NCBI GenBank assembly: GCA_910587625.1
Contig: CAJUMW010000003.1
Span: 109,927 to 134,949, forward strand
Reading direction: 5' to 3'
Length of the DNA stretch: 25,023 nucleotides
Source of the DNA: an uncultured Christensenellaceae bacterium
GTDB taxonomy: Bacteria; Bacillota; Clostridia; Christensenellales; Borkfalkiaceae
A model generated the notes under the pieces. That model saw nothing but the letters and a program-made list of their open reading frames with translations. It searched no databases and had not been told where the DNA came from. The stretch's first letter is position 1; each line of letters opens with the position of its first letter. The translations under genes and the position numbers were made by a program. Shown here one piece after another: positions 8,037-15,342 of the stretch.

Positions 8037-9838
8037 AAGTTTTCCTGTAAATAGGTCTTAATTTTAGCGGCAAGCGCAAGAGATATTCCGTCTATTTCGG
8101 CAATAGCATTTATGTCGGCGTTCATAATTCCGTCAAGCGTGCCAAATTTATCGAGCAGTGCCATTCTTCTTATCTTGCCTATACCGTCTATTTCGGACAG
8201 CACACTGCTTAAATTGCGTTTTGAATGAATGTTTCTAAAATAAGTTATAGCAAACCTATGCGCCTCGTCACGTATCCTTTGAACCATTTTTAAAGAATAA
8301 TCGCGATGAGGTATTTTGACGCTTTCGCTTGAATTTAATGTAAAAATTTCTTCTTCTCTTTTAGCAAGCGACACCAGTTCAATGTCTGTAACGCCCTTCT
8401 CTTGAAAAATTTTCTCAACCGAAGAAAGTTGACCTTTTCCACCGTCAATGATAATCAAATCGGGCTTAGGAAACTTTTCTTCCTCTGTTTTAAGTTTATC
8501 AAGCCTTCTTGTCAATACTTCCTGCAACGAAGCAAAATCATTTGCGCCTTCGACCGTTTTTATTCTGAACCTGCGGTAGCTGCTACGATCGGCTTCGCCG
8601 TCTATAAATACAACCATCGAACCGACCTTATCAACCCCGCTAATATTAGAAATATCATAGCACTCGATTCTGCGCGGATAAGCCTTCAAAGACAACAGAT
8701 CTTGCAAATGTTTACAAGCATTAATGGTCATATCGTCCTTATGTTTAATTTTATCGACAGACTTTTCCAAAAACTCCTGAGCGTTTCTTCGCGCCATTAA
8801 TAGAAGTTTGAGCTTGTCCCCCTGTTTGGTCGCGGTAATTTCAACATTTTTATCAAATCTTTCTTTAAAATAGTTTTGCAACAATTCCTTTTCGCAAAAT
8901 TCTTCAAGAATAATTTCGGCAGGGATTTCGTGATTTTGATAGTACTGCGTAATAAAGCTTGTTAAAGCCTCACTGTCGCTCATATGCGCTTCGTCGAGCG
9001 CAAAGCTGTTTCCGCCCTGCATTATTCCCTTTCTCGTAACTAGTATGTTTACGGCTGAATACAAATTATTTGAAGCATACGCTATAATGTCGGCGTCAAT
9101 ATCGCGATTTAATGCCGTAATACGCTTAGCTTCAAGCTTTGTAAGCATTTCAAGCTTGGTTTTATAGTCGAGAGCAAGTTCGAAATTTTCGTTTTCCGCC
9201 GCGTCAAGCATTTTATTTTTCAGCAACGTTTCCGCCTCTTTATAATTGCCATCGAGAAAGCTTATCGCTTTTTTAACCCTTGATACATACTCCTCGCGGT
9301 TTGTTTTACCTGCGCAGGGCGCAAGACATCTGCCTATATGGTAATTCAAACATTCGCGTTTATTACCTGTAATTTTAGTGTGGCACAGCCTTATACAAAA
9401 GGTAAGCTGTAAGGTATCGAGTATATCCTTACAATTAATCCCACCCATATAAGGCCCGAAGTATTTACAACCGTCTTTCCTTATCTTTCGCGTAATACTG
9501 AAATTGGGATACTCCTCGCGCATATCTATTTTGATATACGGATAAGTTTTGTCATCCTTCAATAAAATGTTATATTTGGGTTTATATTTTTTTATTAAAT
9601 TATTTTCAAGTGCAAGCGCATCAATTTCGGAATTAGTTATTATATAGTTGAAGTCACATATATTTTCAACCATTTTCATAACTTTTTCGGGTTTCGGCGT
9701 ATTGTGAAAATACTGCCTGACCCTGTTTTTAAGCACACGCGCTTTGCCGACATATATGACGTTGCCATACTTGTCAAGCATAATATAGACCCCGGGATTA
9801 TCGGGTAAAAGTTTTAATTTTTCCTTTATTACGTCCAT
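8033..9838 (-). CDS. uvrC: Excinuclease ABC subunit C
   Basis: A 601-residue UvrC, the nuclease subunit of nucleotide excision repair that cuts on both sides of a UvrB-marked lesion. The GIY-YIG domain is at the N-terminus (NPGVYIM at 14-20, NVIYVGKA at 26-33). A UVR (UvrB-binding) segment lies around 195-240, the RNase H-like 3' nuclease around 385-500 (DISNISG, IIIDGGKGQL), and tandem helix-hairpin-helix motifs near 545-598. The length is typical. The start is fixed by the family N-terminus. There is no ribosome binding site: the -10 box of the only visible promoter ends 13 bases before the ATG, implying a nearly leaderless mRNA. This gene heads an eight-gene run extending to the left edge. 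Confidence 0.97.
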   Translation of the reverse strand: MDVIKEKLKLLPDNPGVYIMLDKYGNVIYVGKARVLKNRVRQYFHNTPKPEKVMKMVENICDFNYIITNSEIDALALENNLIKKYKPKYNILLKDDKTYPYIKIDMREEYPNFSITRKIRKDGCKYFGPYMGGINCKDILDTLQLTFCIRLCHTKITGNKRECLNYHIGRCLAPCAGKTNREEYVSRVKKAISFLDGNYKEAETLLKNKMLDAAENENFELALDYKTKLEMLTKLEAKRITALNRDIDADIIAYASNNLYSAVNILVTRKGIMQGGNSFALDEAHMSDSEALTSFITQYYQNHEIPAEIILEEFCEKELLQNYFKERFDKNVEITATKQGDKLKLLLMARRNAQEFLEKSVDKIKHKDDMTINACKHLQDLLSLKAYPRRIECYDISNISGVDKVGSMVVFIDGEADRSSYRRFRIKTVEGANDFASLQEVLTRRLDKLKTEEEKFPKPDLIIIDGGKGQLSSVEKIFQEKGVTDIELVSLAKREEEIFTLNSSESVKIPHRDYSLKMVQRIRDEAHRFAITYFRNIHSKRNLSSVLSEIDGIGKIRRMALLDKFGTLDGIMNADINAIAEIDGISLALAAKIKTYLQENL

Positions 9839-9851
9839 ACAACTGTTTTTA

Positions 9852-9880
9852 ATTATAACATATTAACGTATTATTTGCAA
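9852..9880 (-). promoter_or_regulatory. Predicted promoter of uvrC operon
   Basis: Reading the minus strand: TTGCAA (9880-9875), 17 bases, then TATAAT (9857-9852), with a TGT just before the -10 as in an extended -10. A start point about 7 bases downstream would fall near 9845, leaving about six bases before the uvrC ATG at 9838. The sequence match is strong; the start point itself is inferred. Confidence 0.75.
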
Positions 9881-9884
9881 TCTT

Positions 9885-9920
9885 AAAAATAAAAATCTTG
9901 CCAATAGCGGCAAGATTTTT
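9885..9920 (-). terminator. Intrinsic terminator after arsR-family gene
   Basis: A perfect 12-base stem, AAAAATCTTGCC (9891-9902) and GGCAAGATTTTT (9909-9920), with a 6-base loop. On the minus strand it starts two bases after the arsR stop codon and runs into TTTTTATTTTT. It separates the copper cassette from the uvrC operon. Confidence 0.9.
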
Positions 9921-9921
9921 T

Positions 9922-10260
9922 CTAACAACCCAAAAATTCAACACCTTTTAACATAACGTCGTTTACGGTATCGTTTACCAAACTGTAAAAAATTATTTTT
10001 CCCTGTCGTTCGCTCTTTACAATTCCCAAATTTTTTAACAGCCGCAATTGGTGTGAAATAGTAGTCTGGTTAATTTCAAGTACGCGCGATAAATCCGTAA
10101 CGCACATTTCCGAGATTGCAAGAGCAGACAACATTCTCACCCTCGTCGGGTCTGCAAAAATAGAAAAAAAGCAAACTATACTGTCAAGAACATCGCCCTC
10201 AGGCACATATTCCAAAACCAAATCTTTTGTTCGTCTGTCTAAAAGCATTGTATCAGTCAT
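9922..10260 (-). CDS. ArsR-family metalloregulator
   Basis: A 112-residue winged-helix repressor of the ArsR/SmtB family. The DNA-binding core is visible as DPTRVRMLSAL (37-47), EMCVTDLSRVL (51-61), TTISHQLRLLKNLGIV (66-81, recognition helix) and the wing SERQGKIIFYSL (83-94). The three cysteines are C30, C53 and C112. C53 sits in the 'E-x-C-V-x-D-L' spot used for thiol metal ligands in ArsR/CadC proteins, and C112 is the last residue. I chose the ATG at 10260 because a strong GGAGG lies 7 bases upstream; a longer frame opening at 10308 would run through the promoter. The gene follows the copper ATPase, has its own promoter and terminator, and probably senses the exported metal. Copper is a guess from context; many copper operons use CsoR or CopY instead. 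Confidence 0.9.
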   Translation of the reverse strand: MTDTMLLDRRTKDLVLEYVPEGDVLDSIVCFFSIFADPTRVRMLSALAISEMCVTDLSRVLEINQTTISHQLRLLKNLGIVKSERQGKIIFYSLVNDTVNDVMLKGVEFLGC

Positions 10261-10278
10261 CACGCTACCTCCGTAATA

Positions 10279-10308
10279 ATTATAAAGCCCCGTATGCTGA
10301 TATGTCAA
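10279..10308 (-). promoter_or_regulatory. Predicted promoter of arsR-family gene
   Basis: On the minus strand: a perfect TTGACA (10308-10303), an 18-base spacer, and a perfect TATAAT (10284-10279). The expected start near 10272 places the GGAGG ribosome binding site at the very 5' end of the message. The promoter lies in the 90 bases between the end of copA and the regulator, so the regulator can be made separately from copA. Confidence 0.8.
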
Positions 10309-10312
10309 TGCG

Positions 10313-10333
10313 TTACAATAATGTATATTGTCA
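10313..10333. promoter_or_regulatory. Inverted repeat upstream of arsR promoter, candidate operator
   Basis: ACAATA (10315-10320) and TATTGT (10326-10331) form a 6-5-6 inverted repeat, extending to TTACAATA/TATTGTCA with one mismatch. It lies just upstream of the -35 box and 18 bases past the copA stop. Its size and symmetry would suit an ArsR-type dimer, but the position is upstream of the promoter and there is no second copy at the copA promoter. Function is inferred. Confidence 0.35.
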
Positions 10334-10350
10334 CAAAATGTCTTTGTTTG

Positions 10351-10566
10351 TCACTTTGCTTCTATAGACACAACTTTATAGCCTGCATCGGTTATAAGCG
10401 CCTTAATTTCGTCGTCATTGACCTCTTCACGGCTCCTGATAACCGCAATATTTTTTTTGAGTTTTACGTCAACGGATATAACGTTTTGCGCCGTAGCAAG
10501 CTTATCTTCAACTCGTTTAGCGCAATGTGCACAGCACATTCCCTCGATATTTACAGTCTTTTTCAT
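10351..10566 (-). CDS. Possible internally initiated CopZ-like copper chaperone (in frame within copA)
   Basis: Within copA, an in-frame ATG at 10566 begins a self-contained 71-residue HMA domain: MKKTVNIEGMCCAHCAKRVE, ending at the shared stop. The domain has the copper-binding CxxC as C11-C12-A-H-C15 and the normal length of free CopZ. Just upstream is AAAGGGAGATATATTA, a strong ribosome binding site 7 bases from the ATG. The ATPase proper looks complete after VVGNALRLLLYK, as CopA proteins usually end. The arrangement looks like a former copA-copZ gene pair whose intervening stop was lost. Whether a free chaperone is made in addition to the fusion is inference. Confidence 0.5.
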   Translation of the reverse strand: MKKTVNIEGMCCAHCAKRVEDKLATAQNVISVDVKLKKNIAVIRSREEVNDDEIKALITDAGYKVVSIEAK

Positions 10567-12801
10567 TAATATATCTCCCTTTATAAGTTTTTTATTTTTA
10601 TACAGTAACAGCCTCAATGCGTTGCCGACTACAAACAGTGACGACAAACTCATACAAGCTGCGGCTATCATTGGATTAAACACAAAATTCAACGCAGTAA
10701 ATGCACCGGCAGCTACAGGTATCATTATTACGTTATAGAAAAACGCCCAAAATAAGTTTTCTTTTATGTTTAAAACCGTTACTCTGCTTAAATCAAACAT
10801 AGTGTCGAGCGTTCTCAAATCTTCGCTCACAAGCACAATATCCGCCGAGTCAATAGCAACGTCGGTACCGTTACCCATTGCCACACCGACGTCGGCTTGC
10901 TTTAACGCAGGGGAATCGTTTATTCCGTCACCTACCATAGCAACCTTTCCTCCCACCGCCTGAACGTTTTGAACGGCTTTTAGCTTATCCTCCGGCATAA
11001 CTTCCGCAACAAATTCTTGAATACCTACAAGATTTGCAACGGCTTGGGCGGTCTTACTTTCATCTCCTGTCAGCATTGCAAGCCTGATATTGCGAGCTTT
11101 TAATAAACGAATTGCCTCTGCGCTGCCTTCCTTTAAAGTATCGGCAATCGCAATCAAACAAAGCACAGCATTGTCGGACGCAAGATATATTACTGTTTTA
11201 CCGCTTTCAGAAAAACTTGCTGCCAAATTTTTTACGTTATCGGGAATTTTTATACCGCCTAAAAGCTTTACGTTGCCTAAATAATACTTTGCACCTTCAT
11301 ATTGCGCAACTGCGCCTTTACCTACTATATATTCAAATCCGCTAACTGCAAACCCGTCTCGAACGTATTCAACTACGCATTTTGCAAGCGGATGATTTGA
11401 ATTCTGTTCAATGCCGCAGGCAAGCTTTAACGCCCAATCCCTATCGCAATCGAATGTTTCGACGTCGGTAACTTTGGGTTTTCCCTCGGTTATAGTAGCC
11501 GTTTTATCAAGAAGAACCGAGTTTAAGTCGCATACTTTTTGCAAGCTTTCGGCATCTTTATATAAAATTCCGAGCGAAGCGCCCTTGCCTGTTGCCGTCA
11601 TTATGGCAACAGGTGTTGCAAGCCCCAACGCGCACGGACAAGAAACAACAAGCACGCTTATGGCGTAAGTTACGCAATGCTCGGGCTTGAAGCCGCCGTC
11701 AACAGCCAACCAAATTAAAAACGTGGCTATTGCAATAATTACTACAATGGGCACAAATATTCCTGCAACTTTATCCGCAAATTTTTGAATGGGCGCTTTG
11801 CTTGCACCCGCCTCTTTTACCATTTTTATTATTTTGGAGAGAGTAGTTTCCGCACCGACACGCTCGGCACGCATCTTTATAACTCCGCTCTTAACAACCG
11901 CAGCGGTAGTGACAAAATCACCTGTCGAAACCTCTACGGGTAAGCTCTCTCCCGTAACGGCGCATTTATCAACAAATGAGCTTCCGTCTGTAATTACGCC
12001 GTCCACAGGGATATATTCTCCCTGTTTTACAACAAGAATATCTCCGACTCTCACATCTTTAACAGAAATTTGTTTTTGCACGCCGTCAATTTCAACAGTT
12101 ACGGTATCGGGCGCTAACTTTAATAGCTTTTCAATTTCAGAACCCGTCTTTTTTTTCGACTTTTCTTCCAGCCATTTCCCTACGGTTACAAGCGCTAAAA
12201 TCATAGCCGCCGACTCGAAATGCAAGTTCATAGCATTTTGAACTTCGTCCATGCCGACGAATATAAATCCAGTCAAAACTATTGAATATATGAACGAAAC
12301 CCCTGAACCGAGCGCAACGAGCGTATCCATATTAGGAACGCGCTTGAAAACCGCTATTACCCCGTTTCTAAAAAAAGAATAATTTACGCCTATAATTACT
12401 GCCGCCAATATTGCCTGATAAAGTGCAAACCACCTTGAATTTCCCTCGTGAGGATTGAGAAAAGGCGGTACGGGCGCTCCGAACATATGCCCCATTGAAA
12501 CGTACATCAGGGGAACAAGCAAACAGACAGATATAATAAAGCGAATAAATAATTGCCTATCCTTGCTCTTTTCCTCTGCTATCGGCTTCTCACCCTCGTT
12601 AAAAATTCCGTAGCCGAGCGACTTAACCGCGTCAAAAATTGTTTGTTCGGATACGAGCGTTTCGTCAAATTCAACGGACATACTCTTAGCCATAAGGCTG
12701 ACTTCGCAATAAGTAATTCCCTCTATCTTTGAAAGCACCCTTTCGATACCCGAAGAACAAGCCGAACAAGTCATTCCCGTTATTTCATATGTTTTATTCA
12801 A
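10351..12801 (-). CDS. copA: Cu(I)-exporting P1B-type ATPase with C-terminal CopZ-like domain
   Basis: An 816-residue copper-type P1B ATPase in the membrane. In order: an N-terminal metal-binding HMA domain (GMTCSAC, 9-15); transmembrane helices from about 85; actuator TGES (283-286); the metal-translocation CPC (388-390); phosphorylation site D432; nucleotide-domain HP (470-471) and GKGAV (494-498); MLTGD (576-580); hinge GDGINDSPAL (624-633); and copper-class C-terminal membrane motifs FYN (688-690) and MSLSS (717-721). An extra HMA domain, GMCCAHC (754-760), is fused at the end. Two oddities: the nearly invariant DKTGT reads DKTAT (432-436, codon GCT at 11497-11499), and the fused domain has its own ribosome binding site and ATG. 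The start codon is TTG with AGAGGT upstream; no better start precedes GMTCSAC. The gene is followed by an ArsR-type regulator. Confidence 0.93.
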   Translation of the reverse strand: MNKTYEITGMTCSACSSGIERVLSKIEGITYCEVSLMAKSMSVEFDETLVSEQTIFDAVKSLGYGIFNEGEKPIAEEKSKDRQLFIRFIISVCLLVPLMYVSMGHMFGAPVPPFLNPHEGNSRWFALYQAILAAVIIGVNYSFFRNGVIAVFKRVPNMDTLVALGSGVSFIYSIVLTGFIFVGMDEVQNAMNLHFESAAMILALVTVGKWLEEKSKKKTGSEIEKLLKLAPDTVTVEIDGVQKQISVKDVRVGDILVVKQGEYIPVDGVITDGSSFVDKCAVTGESLPVEVSTGDFVTTAAVVKSGVIKMRAERVGAETTLSKIIKMVKEAGASKAPIQKFADKVAGIFVPIVVIIAIATFLIWLAVDGGFKPEHCVTYAISVLVVSCPCALGLATPVAIMTATGKGASLGILYKDAESLQKVCDLNSVLLDKTATITEGKPKVTDVETFDCDRDWALKLACGIEQNSNHPLAKCVVEYVRDGFAVSGFEYIVGKGAVAQYEGAKYYLGNVKLLGGIKIPDNVKNLAASFSESGKTVIYLASDNAVLCLIAIADTLKEGSAEAIRLLKARNIRLAMLTGDESKTAQAVANLVGIQEFVAEVMPEDKLKAVQNVQAVGGKVAMVGDGINDSPALKQADVGVAMGNGTDVAIDSADIVLVSEDLRTLDTMFDLSRVTVLNIKENLFWAFFYNVIMIPVAAGAFTALNFVFNPMIAAACMSLSSLFVVGNALRLLLYKNKKLIKGDILMKKTVNIEGMCCAHCAKRVEDKLATAQNVISVDVKLKKNIAVIRSREEVNDDEIKALITDAGYKVVSIEAK

Positions 12802-12829
12802 TATTTACCTCTGATATATTATTGATAAC

Positions 12830-12858
12830 ATTATAAAACCTAATTCCCATTAAGTCAA
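12830..12858 (-). promoter_or_regulatory. Predicted promoter of copA
   Basis: On the minus strand: TTGACT (12858-12853), 17 bases, TATAAT (12835-12830). The predicted start near 12823 gives a leader of about 22 bases containing the AGAGGT ribosome binding site before the TTG start. The -35 box and the spacer lie inside the large inverted repeat at 12838-12870, so a regulator binding that repeat would block the promoter. Confidence 0.75.
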
Positions 12859-12870
12859 TAGGAATTAGGT
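12838..12870 (-). terminator. Inverted repeat: asparaginase terminator and/or copA operator
   Basis: ACCTAATTCC (12838-12847) and GGAATTAGGT (12861-12870) are a perfect 10-base inverted repeat. As RNA read on the minus strand, the stem extends through one U-G pair to 14 pairs with a 5-base loop, followed by UUUU. It lies 14 bases after the asparaginase stop, so it can serve as that gene's terminator, although the stem is AT-rich and the U run short. It also overlaps the copA promoter and could equally be an operator. The sequence does not decide between the two. Confidence 0.55.
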
Positions 12871-12883
12871 AATTTCAAAAAAA

Positions 12884-13900
12884 TTAATGAAGTTTTTCAA
12901 AAAAATGATTTTTCGCAAGCTCTTCTTCAACGCTCATACCCGAGCCAAGCGCAAGCAAAACCTTTGTAGTTGCCATTTCAAAGCTTATATCGTAAGCCGT
13001 AATACATTTTTCGACAAGGCCGAGCGCGCTTCCGTAAGTTCGCGCACTGCTATCGACGGGAGCAATTACAACCTCTATGCCCAAGCTCTTGCAATATTCG
13101 AGAAAGTTATTGAAATTTGCCTCTTTGCCCTTAGTACAAACCGTTCCGCTGTGGTATAGCTGTACCATAACTGCCTTGGGTTTAATTTCCGTAAATCGAT
13201 AAAAATCAAAATTGAGCAACGAGTGCGCCTGAATTGTTACCATATCCATACAGAGTTTTTGCGCCGCACACGGCTCTCTGTTTTGTCTCAACTGTTCGGG
13301 CGTGGGATTGTAATCGTTTACATTATAAATAAACTTTCCGTCCACAATCTCCCCATAGTGTACACCCATTATGCTTTCGTAATTTCCTTCTATTTGCGTT
13401 GCCGAAATCAACCTGCTTGCAAGATGAATTTTGCAGTTTTCTCCGTGATTTTCAAAGCTGATAAAAACGCCGCCATAATCAACGCTGTAAATGAAATTAA
13501 TTGCGTTGGCAAAATTTTCGACGCCTCTGCTTCGACTGTCGTCAAGCGGAAAAAGCGCGGATACAAATACAATGGGAATTTTAACGTCACAGAAAAGCTG
13601 GCTGAATAAATTTGCAGTAAACGAAAGTGTATCCGTACCGTGAGTAACAATTATACCGTCATAAGCTTGCTTGTCGACTCCGCGAACACAGTCGGCCATT
13701 TTTTCAAGGTCGGAAGGCTGAACGTTTTCACTTAGTATATTCAAAGGGCGCAATTCATCGAAAACAACGTTTGAATTATATCTTTTACGGTATAATTCAA
13801 TTAAATAACTTTTTTCTTCCTGCCTTAAATCGACGGTATCTCCGCTAATCTTCGAACCGATAGTTCCGCCCGTAAAAATTACACAAATTTTGTTTTTCAT
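12884..13900 (-). CDS. L-asparaginase (cytoplasmic, type I-like)
   Basis: A 338-residue asparaginase/glutaminase-family enzyme that hydrolyses L-asparagine to aspartate and ammonia. The nucleophile motif is TGGTIG (10-15, T13) and the second catalytic site is THGTDT (86-91, T89-D90), matching the two threonine signatures of the bacterial class. There is no signal peptide, so it should work in the cytoplasm. It starts 18 bases after asnS with no strong ribosome binding site, so it is probably co-transcribed with asnS. Pairing an asparagine-degrading enzyme with asparaginyl-tRNA synthetase is unusual enough to note. Glutaminase side activity cannot be judged. An archaeal GatD-type role is unlikely because the extra N-terminal domain of GatD is absent. 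Confidence 0.9.
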   Translation of the reverse strand: MKNKICVIFTGGTIGSKISGDTVDLRQEEKSYLIELYRKRYNSNVVFDELRPLNILSENVQPSDLEKMADCVRGVDKQAYDGIIVTHGTDTLSFTANLFSQLFCDVKIPIVFVSALFPLDDSRSRGVENFANAINFIYSVDYGGVFISFENHGENCKIHLASRLISATQIEGNYESIMGVHYGEIVDGKFIYNVNDYNPTPEQLRQNREPCAAQKLCMDMVTIQAHSLLNFDFYRFTEIKPKAVMVQLYHSGTVCTKGKEANFNNFLEYCKSLGIEVVIAPVDSSARTYGSALGLVEKCITAYDISFEMATTKVLLALGSGMSVEEELAKNHFFEKLH

Positions 13901-13918
13901 AGAGTAAAACCCACAAAA

Positions 13919-15295
13919 TTAAAGGCTGCCTACTGTGCGAGGATAAAGCAACGTATCTCTTATGTTTGAAACGCCGGTAACGTACATTAAAATGCGCTCG
14001 AACCCAAGCCCGAAACCGCTGTGAGGCACACTGCCGAATTTGCGTGTATCGAGATATTCGGTATAAGCTTCAAGCGGCATGTTGCGCTTTGTCATAGCTT
14101 CTTTAAGCTTGTTTAAGTCAGCTTCACGCTCGCTGCAACCGATAATCTCCCCTACGCCAGGAACTAGTAAATCCGTGGCAGCAACAGTCTTGCCGTCCGA
14201 ATTTTGCTTCATATAGAAGGACTTTATATCCTTGGGATAATCGGTAACGAACACGGGCTTTTTGTAATACTCTTCGGTAAGATATTTTTCATGTTCGGTC
14301 TGCAAGTCGCTGCCCCATTCAACGGGGAAATTGAACTGCTTACCCGATTTTTTAAGAATTTCAACCGCATCGGTATAAGTAACTTTTACAAAATCATTGG
14401 ATATAACCGTCTGCAGTTTTTCTATAAGTCCCTTTTCAGCCCTTTCATTGAAGAAAGCAAGCTCTTCAGGGCAGTTTTCAAGCACTTCGCCGATAATAAA
14501 CTTTATAAAGTCCTCGGCAATATCTATTATTTCATTTAAATCACAGAAGCATACTTCCGGCTCGATGTGCCAAAACTCTGCTGCATGACGGGGCGTATTG
14601 CTGTGCTCGGCACGGAATGTAGGTCCGAAAGTATAAATTTTGCCAAGCCCCATTGCGGCAATTTCACCCTCCAATTGACCCGATACGGTAAGAGAAGCCT
14701 TTGCACCGAAAAAGTCGTTTGCATAATACTCCTCTTCTGTCTTAAACGCAGTATTCCAAGGGTGTGTGGTTACACGGAACATTTCTCCTGCGCCCTCGCA
14801 ATCGCTTCCCGTAAGAATGGGCGTTTGCACATATTTGTAGCCGTGCTTGTGGAAATACTTATGAATTGCGAACGCGAGCTCGTTTCTAACGGCAAATACC
14901 GCCTCAAAATAGCGCGTGCGCGGTCTTAAATGCGGAATAGTTCTCAAAAATTCAAGCGTATGATGCTTTTTCTGTAACGGGAAATCCACAGGGCACTCGC
15001 CAAGCACGGTTATCTCCCTTACGCTTATCTCAAATCCGTTTCTCTCGGACGGAATAAATATACCGGTTATCTGCAACGCCGTGCCGACGGCAAGCGCAGG
15101 CTTAACCGAAGCTTCGTCAACAATATTCTTTTCGATTACAAGTTGTACGTTTCTAAGACAGGTACCGTCGTTGAGTTCGATAAAAGAAATACTCTTCGAG
15201 TCGCGCCATGTTCTTACCCAGCCGCAGACGGTAACGCTTTTATCCCTGAATTTTTCTGAATCAGAAAATAAAATTTTTATATCGGTATGTTTCAT
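13919..15295 (-). CDS. asnS: Asparaginyl-tRNA synthetase
   Basis: A 458-residue class II aminoacyl-tRNA synthetase that charges tRNA-Asn. The N-terminal OB-fold anticodon-binding domain is visible (VTVCGWVRTWRDSKSISFIE, 21-40). Motif 2 is FRAEHSNTPRHAAEFW (227-242) and motif 3 is GFGLGFERIL (427-436, with the ATP-contacting R434). The HAAEFWHIEPE context and the length point to AsnS rather than AspS. The start has an excellent ribosome binding site, GGAGG, 5 bases from the ATG. No T-box leader is present: only 54 bases separate it from rpmF, and most of that is the rpmF terminator hairpin. I see no separate promoter, so expression probably depends on read-through from the DUF177-rpmF promoter. 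Confidence 0.96.
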   Translation of the reverse strand: MKHTDIKILFSDSEKFRDKSVTVCGWVRTWRDSKSISFIELNDGTCLRNVQLVIEKNIVDEASVKPALAVGTALQITGIFIPSERNGFEISVREITVLGECPVDFPLQKKHHTLEFLRTIPHLRPRTRYFEAVFAVRNELAFAIHKYFHKHGYKYVQTPILTGSDCEGAGEMFRVTTHPWNTAFKTEEEYYANDFFGAKASLTVSGQLEGEIAAMGLGKIYTFGPTFRAEHSNTPRHAAEFWHIEPEVCFCDLNEIIDIAEDFIKFIIGEVLENCPEELAFFNERAEKGLIEKLQTVISNDFVKVTYTDAVEILKKSGKQFNFPVEWGSDLQTEHEKYLTEEYYKKPVFVTDYPKDIKSFYMKQNSDGKTVAATDLLVPGVGEIIGCSEREADLNKLKEAMTKRNMPLEAYTEYLDTRKFGSVPHSGFGLGFERILMYVTGVSNIRDTLLYPRTVGSL

Positions 15296-15307
15296 TATAA
15301 CCTCCGC

Positions 15308-15342
15308 ATTATAAAATTACGGACTGCCGCGAGGCAGTCCGT
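15308..15342 (-). terminator. Hairpin terminator after rpmF
   Basis: A perfect 10-base GC-rich stem, ACGGACTGCC (15319-15328) and GGCAGTCCGT (15333-15342), with a 4-base loop, lies just after the rpmF stop. On the minus strand it is followed by AATTTTATAAT, a weak U run, then immediately by the asnS ribosome binding site. It is probably a leaky terminator that lowers asnS expression relative to rpmF. Confidence 0.75.

Noticed and set aside
10261..10308. Longer start (10308) for the ArsR-family gene
   Set aside because: It would place the promoter -10 and the GGAGG site inside the coding region; the ATG at 10260 has ideal spacing.
13408..13650. 80-residue minus-strand frame inside the asparaginase gene
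   Set aside because: An out-of-frame shadow of a well-supported gene, with no family resemblance or ribosome binding site.
15308..15313. TATAAT before asnS as a promoter -10
   Set aside because: No -35 at a suitable distance (TGCCTC), and the start would fall inside the ribosome binding site.
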